From assembly GCA_016871015.1 (NCBI GenBank), contig VFZX01000019.1:1-43684 (forward strand): a stretch of 43,684 nt of DNA, given 5' to 3'. The translations under genes and the position numbers were made by a program. The stretch comes from Acidobacteriota bacterium (lineage in GTDB: Bacteria > Acidobacteriota > Terriglobia > Bryobacterales > Bryobacteraceae). The notes below the pieces were generated by a model. That model was not told where the DNA came from, ran no database searches, and saw nothing but the letters and a program-made list of their open reading frames with translations. Positions 34,624 to 43,188 of the stretch are shown here, one piece after another (position 1 is the stretch's first letter; every line of letters begins with the position of its first letter).

Positions 34624-35878
34624 CGTTGTTCCAGTAGGCGTGCATCGCCGCCGCGTCCGGAACCTTGAACGGGCGGACCAGCCGGAACCCCAGCCACTGC
34701 GCATCGGTGTGGTACCAGATGCTCTTGGGCAACTGCGGATCCTGCATCTTCCATGAGGCGTCCGATCCCACCCGCGCCCCGCACCGGCAACGGTCCGCCG
34801 TGTCGTTCCACGATCCTCCGCGCACTGCATGCGGATACGGAGCCGTGGCCCGCGCCCACGGCATCAACGGCGGGGACTTGGCGTAGAACGCCGGATCGTA
34901 GCCATCAAGCGTCCACTCCATCACGTTGCCATGCATGTCATGGAAGCCCCATGGATTCGGCCGCTTTTTCCCCACCTGTCCGTACTTGCCATTCGAATTT
35001 CCCTCGAACCAGGCGTAGTCACCGAGTTTTGAGGCATCCGCGCCGAACGAATACGGACCCGTGGTTCCGGCGCGGCACGCGTACTCCCATTCGGCTTCCG
35101 TCGGCAGCCGGTAGAAATGTCCAGTCCGGGAGCTGAGCCACTGGGCGTACTTGTTGGCCGCATGATGCGTCATGCTGATCGCCGGATATCCGTTGATGCC
35201 CATGCCAAAGCTCATTTCGACGTAGGGCCGGGTGGGGCGGCTGACGGCGTCGATCAACGGATCCGTCTGATTCTCCGCAAACATGAACAACCGGTACTCG
35301 TCCCACGTGACTTCGTATTTGCCCATCCAGAACGGCTCGACGCGAACCTTGTGGACAGGCGCCTCGTCCTTGCGGTGGCCCTCCTCGCTGTCCGGCGATC
35401 CCATCTCGAACCCGCCGCCGGGCACGGGCAGCATCTCGAAGGCGGCATCGGTACCGGGGATCGTCATCCGGTACGGCTTCGTCTCCGTTGCCGCGTTGGC
35501 GGCAATGCGCGCGTGGAGATCCCGCGTCAGCGTGCTGTCGTCCTTCCGCCGCGTGGACTTCGTCCGAAGCTCGACGCCCTCCGGCCACCGCGCGCCGTCC
35601 TGGATCCATGCCCGCAGCACCGCGATCTGATCCGGCTTGAGCTGCGGACCGCCGGGAGGCATCGCGCCCGTCTGATTCGGCGCCAGCAGCGCACGTCGCA
35701 GCAGCGGGCTGCGATCCGCGTCACCGGCAACCACTGACTTCGCGATGGCGCGCGCCGAGTCCACGCGAAGCCCGCCGTACGCCTTCTCCGGCCCATGGCA
35801 GGAAAGGCACGCCGACTCAAGGACCGGGCGGACCTGTGTCTGGAAGTCCACCGCGGCCAGGGCGAAGAGCAGGACCAC
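34607..35878 (-). CDS. Cytochrome c-type heme domain fused to SUMF1/FGE-like domain
   Basis: A 423-residue exported protein. GTG 35878 overlaps the previous stop by one base (TAGTG), and the leader is short (VLLFALAAVDF). Residues about 12-105 are a planctomycete-type cytochrome c domain with heme site CLSCH (23-27) and a later MPPGG methionine. Residues about 145-410 are an SUMF1 (formylglycine-generating-enzyme-like) domain: GGFEMGS, PFWMGKYEVTWDEY, RLPTEAEWEYACRAG, MHGNVMEWTLD and RGGSWND are all clear. Catalytic FGE has two cysteines five residues apart; here the region reads DRCRCGAR, so the first is out of register and FGE activity is doubtful. The combination suggests heme-dependent redox chemistry on a bound substrate. 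No sulfatase gene is nearby. Confidence 0.88.
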   Translation of the reverse strand: MVLLFALAAVDFQTQVRPVLESACLSCHGPEKAYGGLRVDSARAIAKSVVAGDADRSPLLRRALLAPNQTGAMPPGGPQLKPDQIAVLRAWIQDGARWPEGVELRTKSTRRKDDSTLTRDLHARIAANAATETKPYRMTIPGTDAAFEMLPVPGGGFEMGSPDSEEGHRKDEAPVHKVRVEPFWMGKYEVTWDEYRLFMFAENQTDPLIDAVSRPTRPYVEMSFGMGINGYPAISMTHHAANKYAQWLSSRTGHFYRLPTEAEWEYACRAGTTGPYSFGADASKLGDYAWFEGNSNGKYGQVGKKRPNPWGFHDMHGNVMEWTLDGYDPAFYAKSPPLMPWARATAPYPHAVRGGSWNDTADRCRCGARVGSDASWKMQDPQLPKSIWYHTDAQWLGFRLVRPFKVPDAAAMHAYWNNGVEQE

Positions 35879-37152
35879 TAGATGAACTTGGTCACGCCGG
35901 GCAGCGCCAGCGGCTCATGCACGAAGCTCCCAGTCCACTCGACGGGGTCGGGACCGAGCCTCTGCTGCGAGTTGAGAGCCTGTTCCCAGGTGATTTGCTG
36001 GCCCGTATAGGCCGCCATCCGGCCCATGATCGCGAGCATGGACGAAGTAGCCATCCACACGCCGTCGTTGAGCGGCCCGCCCTTGCGGATCGAAGCGAAA
36101 AGGGCATCGTGTTCGGCCTGGTACATATCGTACTTCTGGCCTTCGAATGCCCACTTGTTGTCGCCGGTGATCCGGGGGTTGGGTCCACGCCCGATGAGGC
36201 ACACTCCCTTGGTTCCCAGGATGTAGTCGGAGTTCTCATTGTGGCACCCGGCGATCTGGCGGCAGCCGAGGAACGCGCGGACTCCGTCCGGGTACAGGTA
36301 GTTGATCTGGAAATGATCGAAAATATTCCCGCCGTGGGCCGGGATCTGGCGTCCGCCAGTGGCGACGCAGCTCTCGGGCGGCGCATCGCCCATCGCCCAC
36401 CCGATCTTGTCCACCGAGTGGACCGCCTGTTCAACGAGTCCGTCGCCCGACAGCCATGTGAAGTTGTACCAATTGCGGATCTGCCATTCGACGTCGCTCA
36501 TGCCCTCGGGCCGTTCCGAGGCGGGCGGCATGGGCTTGACCGGGCTCGTGTAGTAGGTGGCATAGTAGGCGACCATGTTCCCGATTCCGCCGCCCCGCAC
36601 GCGCGACATCGTCTCCTTGATCTGGTTGGCATAACGCCAGCAGAATCCCGACACCAGCGATACCTTCTTTTCGCGCGCCAACTTCGCGGATTCGAGCACC
36701 GACCGGACGCCCGGCGCGTCCACCGCCACCGGCTTCTCGCAGAACACGTGCTTTCCGGCTTCGATCGCGGCCCGAAGGTGCAGCGGCCGGAATCCGGGCG
36801 GCGTTGCCAGCAGGACCACGTCGACTCCGGATTCGATGACTTTGCGGTAGGCGTCGAGTCCGAAGAACTTGCCGGAATCCTCGACCTTCACTTTCGGTCC
36901 CGCGGCCTTCTTCAGACGCTCGATCGAGTCATTGATCCGGTCGATGTCGATGTCGGCCATCGCGACCAGCTCGGAGTAGTCGTCGGCCTTGAGAGCCTGT
37001 GCGGCGGCGCCTGTTCCGCGGCCTCCGCAACCCACCAAGCCCACGCGAATTGGCTTCGAATCCGGCGCACCGCGGAGAATCGCTGGGACCGCAAGAGCCC
37101 CGCCCGCCAGAACGTCGCGGCGGGCGGCGAGGTTTTGCTTGGGAAGCGTCAC
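35878..37152 (-). CDS. Tat-exported Gfo/Idh/MocA-family oxidoreductase
   Basis: A 424-residue protein starting at GTG 37152, which overlaps the ligase stop by four bases (GTGA). The Tat-like leader is ARRDVLAGGALAVPAIL. The Rossmann loop GLVGCGGRGTGA is intact, the catalytic segment is CEKPVAVD, and VEQAVHSVDKIGWAMGD carries the active-site histidine. The substrate is unknown. Its stop overlaps the GTG of the cytochrome-SUMF1 gene by one base. The position, sandwiched between a CoA-ligase-like gene and a heme-SUMF1 gene, is unusual for this family, which commonly sits with sugar-catabolic genes. Confidence 0.91.
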   Translation of the reverse strand: MTLPKQNLAARRDVLAGGALAVPAILRGAPDSKPIRVGLVGCGGRGTGAAAQALKADDYSELVAMADIDIDRINDSIERLKKAAGPKVKVEDSGKFFGLDAYRKVIESGVDVVLLATPPGFRPLHLRAAIEAGKHVFCEKPVAVDAPGVRSVLESAKLAREKKVSLVSGFCWRYANQIKETMSRVRGGGIGNMVAYYATYYTSPVKPMPPASERPEGMSDVEWQIRNWYNFTWLSGDGLVEQAVHSVDKIGWAMGDAPPESCVATGGRQIPAHGGNIFDHFQINYLYPDGVRAFLGCRQIAGCHNENSDYILGTKGVCLIGRGPNPRITGDNKWAFEGQKYDMYQAEHDALFASIRKGGPLNDGVWMATSSMLAIMGRMAAYTGQQITWEQALNSQQRLGPDPVEWTGSFVHEPLALPGVTKFI

Positions 37153-38378
37153 GAAGCCATTTTATCAGCCCGGATCCAACGCTGCGCCTTCATTTCGAAC
37201 CTTGGGAGGGAGCGCGGCGGCACGGCACGCGTGTCGATCCGGAGGGCGAAAGCGTCGTACAGGGCACCCTGCACGGAGGCGGCCAACTCTACCTCACTCG
37301 TGCATCCGGGCGCCGGCTCGACCTCGACTTCGAGGGCGCACAGCGACTTCACCTCGCGAACGGTCACGCGGTATTCCGCAACCAGTCCCGTGGCGCGGAG
37401 AATGTTCTCAACGGCACTCGGATAAACGTTGACCCCGCGCACAATCACCATGTCGTCCGAGCGTCCGAGGATTCCACCGTCGAGCGCCAGATCGCTGGTC
37501 CCGCAGGCGCATCGTCCACTCCGGTGCCGGACGAGGTCGCGGGTCCGGTAGCGGAGGAGCGGCGATCCCACGCGTCCGAGCGGGGTCAACACGAGCTCGC
37601 CCAGGCCGCCTGGGGCCGTAGGCTGCAGCGTCACGGGGTCCACCACTTCGGCGAAATAGGAGCGCTCGATCACGTGCAGCACTCCGGGCTGTCTGGGACA
37701 CTCGTAGCTCACCGGCCCAACTTCCGTCATCCCATGGTGATCGAACACGCGCGCGCCGGGCCAGAGCTGCTCGATGTGACGCCGCGTGGCCGGGATCGCG
37801 CCGCCCGGTTCGCCCGCCACGATCAGCAGCCGGACCTTCGAGTCCTTGAAGCCGGCTGCTTCCTCGGCGAGGTGAATCGCGTACGTCGGCGTGCAGCACA
37901 GCACCGTGACCTGGTTGTCGAGCAGCATGTGCATCCGCGCTGAGCTTCGAAGGCCGCCTCCGGGGATGCAGAGGCAGCCCATCCGCGCCGCTGCTTCGAA
38001 CGCGGTCCAGAATCCCAGGAAGGGACCGAAGGAAAACGCGAACAGAATCCGGTCGGCCGGCCTCACTCCGGCCTTGTCGAACACGGTGTGCCAATTGCCG
38101 AGCATCCACTCCCAACTCTCCGGTGTGTCGAGCCACCGGAGCGGCTCGCCTGTTGTCCCGCTGGTTTGGCAGAAGCGATTGTAGCGGTCCAGCGGGTACG
38201 TGAGATTCGTGCCGTAGGGCGGATTCTGCTCCTGGTCGGCGATCAGCTCTTCTTTGGTTGTGAACGGGACGAGCCGTTGAAAGTCCTCGATGCTCCGGAT
38301 CGCCTGGGCGGCCTCTCCCAACCGGGCTGTCTGGAAACGGTTCGCGGGAACGATGGCCCGGATCAGCTCTAGCGGCAT
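37149..38378 (-). CDS. PaaK-like phenylacetate-CoA-ligase-family adenylate-forming enzyme
   Basis: A 409-residue cytosolic protein of the ANL superfamily, PaaK branch. The ATP-binding loop is TSGTTGEPL (72-80). Later motifs are HHGMTEVGPVSYEC, the RYRTRDLV segment, a Cys-rich RCACG and ILGRSDDMVIVRGVNVYPSAVE. The enzyme should activate a carboxylic acid as an acyl-adenylate and pass it to CoA or a carrier thiol. The N-terminus is about 25 residues shorter than in PaaK, so the substrate could differ. ATG 38378 overlaps the flavoprotein stop by ten bases. No acyl-carrier gene or thioesterase is next to it. Confidence 0.9.
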   Translation of the reverse strand: MPLELIRAIVPANRFQTARLGEAAQAIRSIEDFQRLVPFTTKEELIADQEQNPPYGTNLTYPLDRYNRFCQTSGTTGEPLRWLDTPESWEWMLGNWHTVFDKAGVRPADRILFAFSFGPFLGFWTAFEAAARMGCLCIPGGGLRSSARMHMLLDNQVTVLCCTPTYAIHLAEEAAGFKDSKVRLLIVAGEPGGAIPATRRHIEQLWPGARVFDHHGMTEVGPVSYECPRQPGVLHVIERSYFAEVVDPVTLQPTAPGGLGELVLTPLGRVGSPLLRYRTRDLVRHRSGRCACGTSDLALDGGILGRSDDMVIVRGVNVYPSAVENILRATGLVAEYRVTVREVKSLCALEVEVEPAPGCTSEVELAASVQGALYDAFALRIDTRAVPPRSLPRFEMKAQRWIRADKMAS

Positions 38379-39652
38379 TGCACCGGCTGCTCCCGGAAGA
38401 AGGGACGGCCGTGTGGCAGGGGCTCGGGAACTTTGGCGAACGTCTCCACCGCGCGGAACAACGGATCAAAATCGCGGAACAGATTGCCGATCAGGCACTC
38501 GTTCAGGTCGAACTTCATGTCCGGAAACGCGGTGAGAAACTCCCGGAAGTTGAACTGCTGGTCGTAGAAGGCATACACGAGCCGCCGCATGGCTTCGATC
38601 CCCTGGCGCATGCGGTCGCCGTAGGCTTCAAAACGCGCGGCGGATACGTCGCCGCCGGCAAGCGCCTCGTCCACGGCGTCGGCGGCCTCTTCGCCACTTC
38701 GCAGCGCCAGGAACACGCCCGAGGAAAACACCGGGTCGAGAAATGCGAACGCGTCTCCGATCAGAACCAGTCCGTCCGCCGCGCAGTGGCGGGACCGGTA
38801 GGAGAACTCGCCCGTCACCCGGTAGGGCGCACATACAGTTCCGGGCGCGACATGATCCGCCACCCAGGGATTGCTGTTCAGCTCGCGCTCGAAGATCGTT
38901 TCGAGATTGCGGGATTCGCGGTACAAGTAATCCTTCTCGGCCACGATGCCGACGCTGACCACGTCGTCCGGCAGCGGGATGTACCAGAACCATCCCTTCT
39001 CCGGAACGTAGGCGACCGTGGTGGCGCCCTCGTCCAGACCCGGATCCCGCTTGGCGCCGCGGTAGTAGGTCCAGATCGCGATCTTGTTCAGGTACGGATC
39101 GCGGACCTGCCACCCATGCCGTCCGATCGCGAATGAGTCACGGCCCGTGGCGTCGATCGTCACCGGCGCGCGGAACTCGACCGGTTCGCCGGACTTGGCC
39201 ACCGCCCGGATTCCCTGCACCGCGCCATTATTCCGGATCAGCTCACGCGCCGTGGTCTCCTCGTAGACCAAGGCTCCCTTTTCGCGCGCGTTGTCGAGCA
39301 GCAGTTGATCGAAATCGCTGCGCAGCACCTGCCACGTCTGCGCGGCGGGATGGTCGAAGTTCTGAAAGAAGTAGACCGGGACCGAAACCTTGCCTGAAGT
39401 GCTGACGAATTGCACGCTGTACTTCTTCGGGAACGCGGACGCCCGCAGCCGGTCGAGCACTCCGATCCGTTCCAGCGTGAAGTAGCAGTAGGGCAGGAGC
39501 GACTCGCCAACGTGGTAGCGCGGGAACTTCTCGCGTTCCAGAACGGCAACGCGGCGTCCCTTGGCGGCGAGAACGGCAGCCGCCGTCGCTCCGGCGGGTC
39601 CGCCCCCAGCGATGACCACGTCAAGCGGAGAGGATTGGGGGGAGCGGGCCAT
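38369..39652 (-). CDS. FAD-dependent oxidoreductase of the tryptophan-halogenase superfamily
   Basis: A 427-residue flavoprotein. The FAD loop is AGGGPAG (15-21), followed by EREKFPRYHVGESLLP, which resembles CmlS/PltA-type flavin-dependent halogenases. Lysines K76/K77 (FPKKYSVQFV) sit where halogenases keep the catalytic lysine (inferred by motif position). QVLRSDFDQLLLDNA and GWFWYIP (220-226) match WxWxIP, a halogenase-associated motif. GDAFAFLDPVFSSG (299 onward) is the second FAD motif. Some relatives are only monooxygenases or reductases, so halogenation is a hypothesis. The start overlaps the radical-SAM gene by 32 bases and lacks a clear ribosome-binding site, suggesting translational coupling. 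Confidence 0.87.
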   Translation of the reverse strand: MARSPQSSPLDVVIAGGGPAGATAAAVLAAKGRRVAVLEREKFPRYHVGESLLPYCYFTLERIGVLDRLRASAFPKKYSVQFVSTSGKVSVPVYFFQNFDHPAAQTWQVLRSDFDQLLLDNAREKGALVYEETTARELIRNNGAVQGIRAVAKSGEPVEFRAPVTIDATGRDSFAIGRHGWQVRDPYLNKIAIWTYYRGAKRDPGLDEGATTVAYVPEKGWFWYIPLPDDVVSVGIVAEKDYLYRESRNLETIFERELNSNPWVADHVAPGTVCAPYRVTGEFSYRSRHCAADGLVLIGDAFAFLDPVFSSGVFLALRSGEEAADAVDEALAGGDVSAARFEAYGDRMRQGIEAMRRLVYAFYDQQFNFREFLTAFPDMKFDLNECLIGNLFRDFDPLFRAVETFAKVPEPLPHGRPFFREQPVQCR

Positions 39653-40970
39653 TTTGAGGTTGGTGTTGCGGCAGGAAGAACTGGTGCAGGAGCTTGTCCA
39701 CCTGCATCAGACCAGCGCGCTGCAAGCGGATCCCTTCCGGATCGAGGACAGCCAGCCCCTGTTTTTCGAAGGTCCGCAGTGGCTCTTCGAACCGCCGGTG
39801 GATGTCCTGGCCAAACTTGTCTTCGAAGTATCGCCGCGAGACCCGGCCGAGCTTCATCTGCAGGATGAATTCCCGCAGGAACCGCTCGTCGGGCGTTGGT
39901 GCGATGGCGCGGTAGACCGGCAGCTCGCCACGGCTGGTTCGCGCACAGTAGGCGCCGAACTCATGTTCGTTCTGGTAGTTCACGCCTTGCACGTGGGAGA
40001 ACGAGGCGACGCCCAGGCCGATCATGTCTGCGCCGCGCCACAGCAGGTCGCGATAGAGGAACTTCGCTTTGGCGGGATCCTTGACGGCGGTGTAGGCGCT
40101 TCCGATCGTGTAGCCGGCCTTCTCGAACTCCTCGAACGCGTACTGCACCCAGCGGCGCTTCGTACCCCAGGTCGCCACGGGCGCCACGGACTGCCCGCTC
40201 GCCTTCATCTCTTTAAAGATCGTCGTGTTGAACGGGATCTCCATCTGGTAGATGGTGACGCTGTCCGGGTCGAGTTCGATGGTGCGCCGGACGCATTCCT
40301 TCCAGTTCTCCTCGGTCTCGCCCATCATCCCGGCGATCAGATCGATATTGATTTGCGGGAATCCAATGGACCGCGCGTAGTCGTAGGCGCGGCCGATTTC
40401 CTTGGACAGATGCGCCCGTCCGTTGGCTTTGAGGATCGCGTCGTCAAAGTTCTCGATTCCGAGGCTCAGGCGGGTGACGCCGAGGTCGCGGATCGCGCGG
40501 AGCTTCCCTTCGGTGAGCGTACCCGGTTCGCACTCGAACGCGATCTCTTTGGCAGCGTCCCATGGGATCGCCTGCTGCATCGCTTCAGCCAGCTTGCCGA
40601 GCTGTCGGGTGGAGATATAGGAAGGCGTCCCGCCGCCGAAGTAAATAAACCGGGGCTTCCTGCCACCGAGAACGGGCAGGCCGGCGTACAATCGGATCTC
40701 GGCGATCAGCGCGTCGAGGTAGGTGTCGACCTCGCTCGCGTTCTTATCGGTGTAGACCTTGAAGTAGCAAAAGTGGCATCGCTTGCGGCAGAACGGAATG
40801 TGGAGGTAGAAGCCGAGCGCCGTGTCCGCGGCGGGCGGCTGCGCCAGGACGTCGAGTGCGGTCTTTGCGCTGCCGGCGTTCCAAAACGAGTATGGGGGAT
40901 AGTTGGAGACGAAATAGCTTCCGCCAGTGGTTTGCTCGTCGGAACTGGCGTCAAAGGGAACGGTGGCCAC
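39621..40970 (-). CDS. HemN/HemW-like radical SAM protein
   Basis: A 449-residue enzyme. The radical SAM cluster motif is CRKRCHFCYF with cysteines 61, 65 and 68 (CxxxCxxC). FIYFGGGTPS is the glycine-rich SAM segment, and RLSLGIENFDDAIL plus the INIDLIAGMMGET stretch match the HemN family. The C-terminal part has the HemN-type helical domain (MKLGRVSRRYFEDKFG). True HemN makes protoporphyrinogen, but many relatives are HemW heme chaperones, methyltransferases or cyclopropane-forming enzymes. The motif CHFCYF differs from HemN (CYYC) and HemW (CPYCDF), so the function is open. It is the first gene of a six-gene operon and is divergent, with a 25-base gap, from the ThuA gene. Confidence 0.9.
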   Translation of the reverse strand: MATVPFDASSDEQTTGGSYFVSNYPPYSFWNAGSAKTALDVLAQPPAADTALGFYLHIPFCRKRCHFCYFKVYTDKNASEVDTYLDALIAEIRLYAGLPVLGGRKPRFIYFGGGTPSYISTRQLGKLAEAMQQAIPWDAAKEIAFECEPGTLTEGKLRAIRDLGVTRLSLGIENFDDAILKANGRAHLSKEIGRAYDYARSIGFPQINIDLIAGMMGETEENWKECVRRTIELDPDSVTIYQMEIPFNTTIFKEMKASGQSVAPVATWGTKRRWVQYAFEEFEKAGYTIGSAYTAVKDPAKAKFLYRDLLWRGADMIGLGVASFSHVQGVNYQNEHEFGAYCARTSRGELPVYRAIAPTPDERFLREFILQMKLGRVSRRYFEDKFGQDIHRRFEEPLRTFEKQGLAVLDPEGIRLQRAGLMQVDKLLHQFFLPQHQPQNGPLPPILSA

Positions 40971-40995
40971 CTAACGGGTAGCGTATCATGGGTAC

Positions 40996-42261
40996 GTGCC
41001 CGCATGGACCGCATTGCTGCTTGCCGGAGCCTTCTGCATGCAGGCGCAGGACAGCCGGATCCTGTTCGTTACCCACTCGGCGGGATTCCGGCACGGCAGC
41101 ATCGAAACCGCGCGGCGGGTGCTGGCCGGGATGCAGGGCCTCCAGGTTACGGCGACCGAGGACCTCTCCTTTATTCGCGCGCCACGGCTGGCCGGGTTCG
41201 ACGCGGTTTTCTTTTTCACTTCCGGAGAGCTGGCCCTCGACGCTGAACAAAAGCGGGACCTGATCGAATTCGTGCGGGCTGGCAAGGGATTCGGCGGGGT
41301 CCATAGCGCCACCGACACGTTGTACCTGTGGGAAGACTACGGCGAGCTGATTGGGGGCTACTTTGACGGCCATCCCTGGACCGAGCCGGTCACGGTCCGC
41401 GTCGACGCTCCGGCCCATGTCACCAACTTCCACTTGGCGGCGTCCAGCTTCCGGATCCTCGAGGAGATCTACCAGTTCCGGGCCTGGGACCGGTCGAAGG
41501 TCCGCGTGGTGCTGTCGCTTGATCCGGACTCGGTCGACCTGAGCCGGCCCGGTGTGAACCGGACGGATCGCGACTTCGCGCTTGCCTGGACCCGGCAGTT
41601 CGGCGCTGGCCGTGTCTACTACAACGCCCTCGGACATTTCGATGAGACGTGGCTCGATCCGCGGTTCCAGCGGATGATCCAGGGTGCGCTGGTGTGGCTC
41701 GCGCAGGGGAAGATCGCCGACATCCCGGTCCTCGCTCCCGGCGCCCTGATCGATATACCGGGATCGGGATTGGCGAACGCCCCCGCGGTCGAGCACGCTG
41801 CTCCCTGGCCCACGGAGTCCGGCGGGTCGCAAGTGACTGTCAATGGAGCCGCCGCGGCGATTTTCCGCGCGGCGCCGCAGCGTTTGACCGTCCAGATCCC
41901 GTACGGACTCCGCCTCACCGGACCCGCGAACCTGGCGATTCAATCGGCCGGGTCGACGCTGGTGTGGCCCGCGCCGGTGCAGGCGGCAGCTCCGGTGCTC
42001 GTGGGGAGGCAGGCGGCGGGCGATGTGCTGGTGCTCTACGCGACGGGTCTGGGCGAGGTGTCGCCACCGGTGGCGGCAGGCACTCCGGCGCCGGCTGAGC
42101 CGCTATCGCGCACGGTGTCGGCGCACCGGGTCACTGTGGGAGGCGTTTCGGCGGAGGTGCTGTTCTCGGGGCTCGTTCCCGGGATCCCGGCACTGTATCA
42201 GATTAATATCCGCCGGCCCGAAGGAACCGCGGCGGACGCCCCTGTCGAAATCGTACAATAG
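40996..42261 (+). CDS. ThuA-like domain fused to a Solibacter-type C-terminal domain
   Basis: A 421-residue exported protein starting at GTG 40996, with signal peptide PAWTALLLAGAFCMQAQ. Residues about 20-245 are a ThuA-like (glutamine-amidotransferase-fold) domain: ILFVTHSAGFRHGSIE, DAVFFFTSGEL, GKGFGGVHSATDT and GRVYYNALGHFDETW. ThuA acts in trehalose/sugar utilisation, and these relatives often sit with sugar-oxidising genes. The C-terminal 170 residues match what I recall of TIGR03437, a domain almost restricted to Solibacter-type Acidobacteria: VLVLYATGLGEVSPPV, VTVGGVSAEVLFSGLVPG and LYQINIRRPEG. The fusion suggests attachment or display on the cell surface (inference). The PfkB gene follows after six bases. 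Confidence 0.87.
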   Translation: MPAWTALLLAGAFCMQAQDSRILFVTHSAGFRHGSIETARRVLAGMQGLQVTATEDLSFIRAPRLAGFDAVFFFTSGELALDAEQKRDLIEFVRAGKGFGGVHSATDTLYLWEDYGELIGGYFDGHPWTEPVTVRVDAPAHVTNFHLAASSFRILEEIYQFRAWDRSKVRVVLSLDPDSVDLSRPGVNRTDRDFALAWTRQFGAGRVYYNALGHFDETWLDPRFQRMIQGALVWLAQGKIADIPVLAPGALIDIPGSGLANAPAVEHAAPWPTESGGSQVTVNGAAAAIFRAAPQRLTVQIPYGLRLTGPANLAIQSAGSTLVWPAPVQAAAPVLVGRQAAGDVLVLYATGLGEVSPPVAAGTPAPAEPLSRTVSAHRVTVGGVSAEVLFSGLVPGIPALYQINIRRPEGTAADAPVEIVQ

Positions 42262-42267
42262 CGTAGC

Positions 42268-43188
42268 TTGATTGTAACGGTCACCATCAATCCGGCGATC
42301 GACCGCACGGTCTCCGTCGACCGGCTGGCTTTCGAGGACCGGGGCTACATCCTCGACCATAGCGCCTCGGCGGGCGGCCGTGGCCTGCTCGCGTCCCTGG
42401 TGTTGCATTCCTGGGGAACGCCGACCATCGCGATTGTGCCGTCGGGCGGCGATTCAGGGCCGCGGTTCGAGGAGCTGATCGCGGGATTCGGCTTTCCCTG
42501 TGATGTGGTGCCGGTGAGCGCGAGTATCCGGACGAACTTGATCATCACCGATCAACAGGGGCTCACGGTCAAGTTGAACGAACGCGGTCCCGTGCTGGCA
42601 GGGGAAGAGCCCGCGAGGTTCGAGTCCGCTGTTCAGGGCCGCCTCTGGGGCGCCACCTGGCTCTTGTTGTGCGGCAGCCTGCCTCCCGGCGTTCCGCCGG
42701 ATTTCTACCGCCGGCTGATCCGCATGGCGCGCGAACAAGGCGTCAAGACCCTGCTCGATACCGACGGTGAGGCGTTAGAGCAAGGACTGCGGGAGCGGCC
42801 CACCGCGGTTACGCCCAACCTTCAGGAGACCTCGGCCCTGCTCAACAAAGCGCTCATTACGCGCCAACACTTGCGCGCGGCGGCGCAGCGTGTGTTGGCC
42901 ATGGGTGCTGAGTCGGTGGTGCTCTCGCTCGGGGCGCGCGGAGCGGTGGCGGCCCAAGGTGAGGCCGTGTTCGAGGTGACCGCGCCGCGGGTCCAGGCCG
43001 TGTGTCCAATCGGCGCCGGGGACGCGCTGAACGCCGCGCTCGCATGGTCGCTCAACCAGGGCCATGGCTTCGCCGAAGCTGTGCGCTGGGGTGTGGCGGC
43101 GGGGACGGCTTCTGCCAAGCTGCCGGGACTCCAGTTTGCGACGCTCGCCGAGGCGCGGGAAGTCTACGAGGCCGTTGAGGTGCGCTGA
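42268..43188 (+). CDS. PfkB-family sugar kinase (1-phosphofructokinase / tagatose-6-phosphate kinase type)
   Basis: A 306-residue kinase starting at TTG 42268, six bases after the ThuA-fusion stop. The N-terminus VTVTINPAIDRTVSVDRL is typical of FruK/LacC. LCGSLPPGVP and TPNLQETSALL are conserved segments. The catalytic aspartate is in GAGDALNAALAW, in place of the usual GAGDSF. The first family signature reads AGGRGLLASLVL rather than GGKGINVA, so the sugar-phosphate site may be changed. Fructose-1-phosphate or another hexose-phosphate is the likely substrate, but this is not certain. There is no clear ribosome-binding site, which suggests coupling to the upstream gene. The 3' end overlaps the next gene by 25 bases on the opposite strand. 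Confidence 0.87.
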   Translation: MIVTVTINPAIDRTVSVDRLAFEDRGYILDHSASAGGRGLLASLVLHSWGTPTIAIVPSGGDSGPRFEELIAGFGFPCDVVPVSASIRTNLIITDQQGLTVKLNERGPVLAGEEPARFESAVQGRLWGATWLLLCGSLPPGVPPDFYRRLIRMAREQGVKTLLDTDGEALEQGLRERPTAVTPNLQETSALLNKALITRQHLRAAAQRVLAMGAESVVLSLGARGAVAAQGEAVFEVTAPRVQAVCPIGAGDALNAALAWSLNQGHGFAEAVRWGVAAGTASAKLPGLQFATLAEAREVYEAVEVR

